NCBI GenBank assembly: GCA_032595675.1
Contig: JAVQMD010000001.1
Location: 186,001-250,000, forward strand
Direction of reading: 5' to 3'
Origin: Candidatus Electrothrix rattekaaiensis
Lineage (GTDB): Bacteria > Desulfobacterota > Desulfobulbia > Desulfobulbales > Desulfobulbaceae
Length of the DNA: 64,000 nt
Numbering within the stretch: the first letter of the stretch is position 1; each line of letters starts with the position of its first letter. Under the pieces are notes generated by a model, which did no database searches, had not been told where the DNA came from, and saw only the letters and a list, made by a program, of their open reading frames with translations. Shown in pieces: positions 62,781-64,000 of the stretch. Position numbers and translations under genes: made by a program.

Positions 62781-64000
62781 ATGACCACCCCCTTTGTCCA
62801 TCTCCACGTCCATACCCAGTATTCCATGCTCGACGGGGCCATCCGTCTCGGTGACCTGATTGATAAAACCCAGGCCTACGGCATGAATGCGGTGGCGGTC
62901 ACTGATCACGGTGCCATGTACGGTGCCCTGGAGTTCTACACCAAGGCCAATAAGGCCGGGATCAAACCGCTGGTCGGCTGCGAGTTCTATATTTCAGAGA
63001 CCGATCATCTTATTCATGACAAGAGCGCAGGCCATAATTTCCATATTGTGCTGCTGGCTATGAATGAGACCGGCTACCGCAATCTGATGAAGTTGGCCTC
63101 TATCGCCCAGACTGCTGGCTTTTATTATAGGCCCCGCATTGATCGCAAGCTGCTCTTTGCCCACCAGGAGGGCCTGCTCGCCCTGACCGCCTGTCTGCAC
63201 GGTGAGATTCCCTGGACCATCACCCATCAGGGGCTGGATAAGGCCAGAGAGAAGGCTTTGAGTCTGCAACAGGTTTTCGGTGATCGCCTCTATTTCGAGA
63301 TCCAGGAAAACGGCATCCCGGAACAAAAGACCGTTAATAACGGCCTGCTGGAGCTGGGCAATGATCTGGGCATCAAAGTGGTGGCGACCAATGACTGCCA
63401 CTATCTCAACCAAGAGGAATCCTACGCTCATGAGGTGCTGCTCTGTATCCAGACCAGCAAGACCATCAACGATGCCAATCGCTTCAGGTTTTCCACGGAT
63501 GAGCTGTATTTCAAACCGCCGGATGTCATGGCCAAGCAGTTCAGCTACTGCCCCGAGGCCCTGGCAAATACTCTGGAGGTGGCAGACCGCTGTAACCTGG
63601 AGCTTGAATTCAATGAGAATCATTTTCCCATCTTTCCGGTGCCAGAGGGGGAATCCCTGGAAAGCCTGTTTGAAAAGGCCTGTCGGGACGGCCTGGACAT
63701 ACGCCTTGAACATCTCCGCAGCCTACAGGACGTTCCCAAGGAGCTGGAGCAACAATACCAAGAGCGCCTGGACATGGAAATCAAGGTTATCCAGAAAATG
63801 GGTTTTTCCGGTTATTTCCTCATTGTGGCCGATTTTATTGGCTGGGCCAAGAGCAAGAAAATCCCAGTGGGACCGGGGCGTGGTTCGGGGGCTGGCAGTC
63901 TGGCCGCCTTTTGTATGTCTATCACCGATATTGATCCCATTCCTTACGGTCTCCTCTTTGAGCGCTTCCTGAACGTGGAGCGGGTCTCCATGCCCGACTT
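62781..64000 (+). CDS. dnaE: DNA polymerase III alpha subunit, N-terminal part (runs off the window)
   Basis: First 406 codons of dnaE, the replicative polymerase. The PHP domain is at the N-terminus: [36 protein letters not shown] and NDCHYL give most of the metal-binding residues expected. The palm domain begins with [13 protein letters not shown] and [16 protein letters not shown] near residues 360-380. GAGGA precedes the ATG at 62781. The frame is open at the window end. Confidence 0.96.
   Translation, partial: MTTPFVHLHVHTQYSMLDGAIRLGDLIDKTQAYGMNAVAVTDHGAMYGALEFYTKANKAGIKPLVGCEFYISETDHLIHDKSAGHNFHIVLLAMNETGYRNLMKLASIAQTAGFYYRPRIDRKLLFAHQEGLLALTACLHGEIPWTITHQGLDKAREKALSLQQVFGDRLYFEIQENGIPEQKTVNNGLLELGNDLGIKVVATNDCHYLNQEESYAHEVLLCIQTSKTINDANRFRFSTDELYFKPPDVMAKQFSYCPEALANTLEVADRCNLELEFNENHFPIFPVPEGESLESLFEKACRDGLDIRLEHLRSLQDVPKELEQQYQERLDMEIKVIQKMGFSGYFLIVADFIGWAKSKKIPVGPGRGSGAGSLAAFCMSITDIDPIPYGLLFERFLNVERVSMPD

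Overview
The window looks like chromosomal DNA of a Gram-negative, anaerobic Desulfobacterota-type bacterium. I would guess Desulfobulbales, possibly a cable-bacterium relative, but no rRNA is present to prove it. Pointers are outer-membrane genes (TonB receptor, lipoprotein, MltB), futalosine-type menaquinone synthesis (MqnD), LL-diaminopimelate aminotransferase, a GGGtGRT/NifU-like pair, small cysteine-rich families (two-CW, PxxKW), a ferredoxin-fused ETF alpha subunit and a geopeptide-type RiPP maturase. No tRNA, rRNA, CRISPR array or intact insertion sequence was recognised. Gene density is high and most genes lie in short, tightly spaced operons.

Layout. 0-5.2 kb: a small two-CW protein and a 1,499-residue SF1 helicase-nuclease that may be a defence gene. 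5.3-10.1 kb: GGGtGRT protein with a NifU-like scaffold, sfsA-queC, dapL. 10.1-17.8 kb: a long intergenic region with a candidate small RNA, an SH3/DUF6515 envelope protein, zwf, an exported protein made of seven 165-bp repeats, a B12-dependent radical SAM enzyme and a rhomboid-like protein that has lost catalytic residues. 17.8-19.8 kb: mobB-mobA fusion and mqnD. 20.1-34.9 kb: a long fatty-acid synthesis run (yceD-rpmF-plsX-fabH-acd-etfB ... etfA-fabG-acpP-fabF-rpiB), then an adenine methylase, glyA, nrdR and ribD. A toxin-antitoxin plus nuclease island separates etfB from etfA. 34.9-44.3 kb: ParB-like protein, IHF, pilC, PxxKW protein, ugd, yggS-tatD, nitroreductase-lipoprotein, coaBC-darP.

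44.4-52.0 kb holds the most interesting cluster: a TonB receptor, a 32-residue Cys-Cys precursor peptide, an intrinsic terminator and a SPASM radical SAM maturase on the minus strand. Facing it are a periplasmic binding protein, a sensor kinase and a response regulator-kinase. This could be a ribosomally made, modified peptide with its own uptake and sensing parts. 52.1-55.4 kb: edd-eda (with zwf, an Entner-Doudoroff route) and a phosphoesterase. 55.9-61.1 kb: a type III restriction-modification pair, a small hypothetical gene and a ParE/ParD-like toxin-antitoxin pair. 61.3-64.0 kb: an MltB-type transglycosylase and the first 406 codons of dnaE, cut by the window edge. A decayed copy of the dnaE 5' end sits just before the transglycosylase gene.

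Several short palindromes and tandem repeats recur between genes. All family assignments come from reading the translated sequence; no database search was run.
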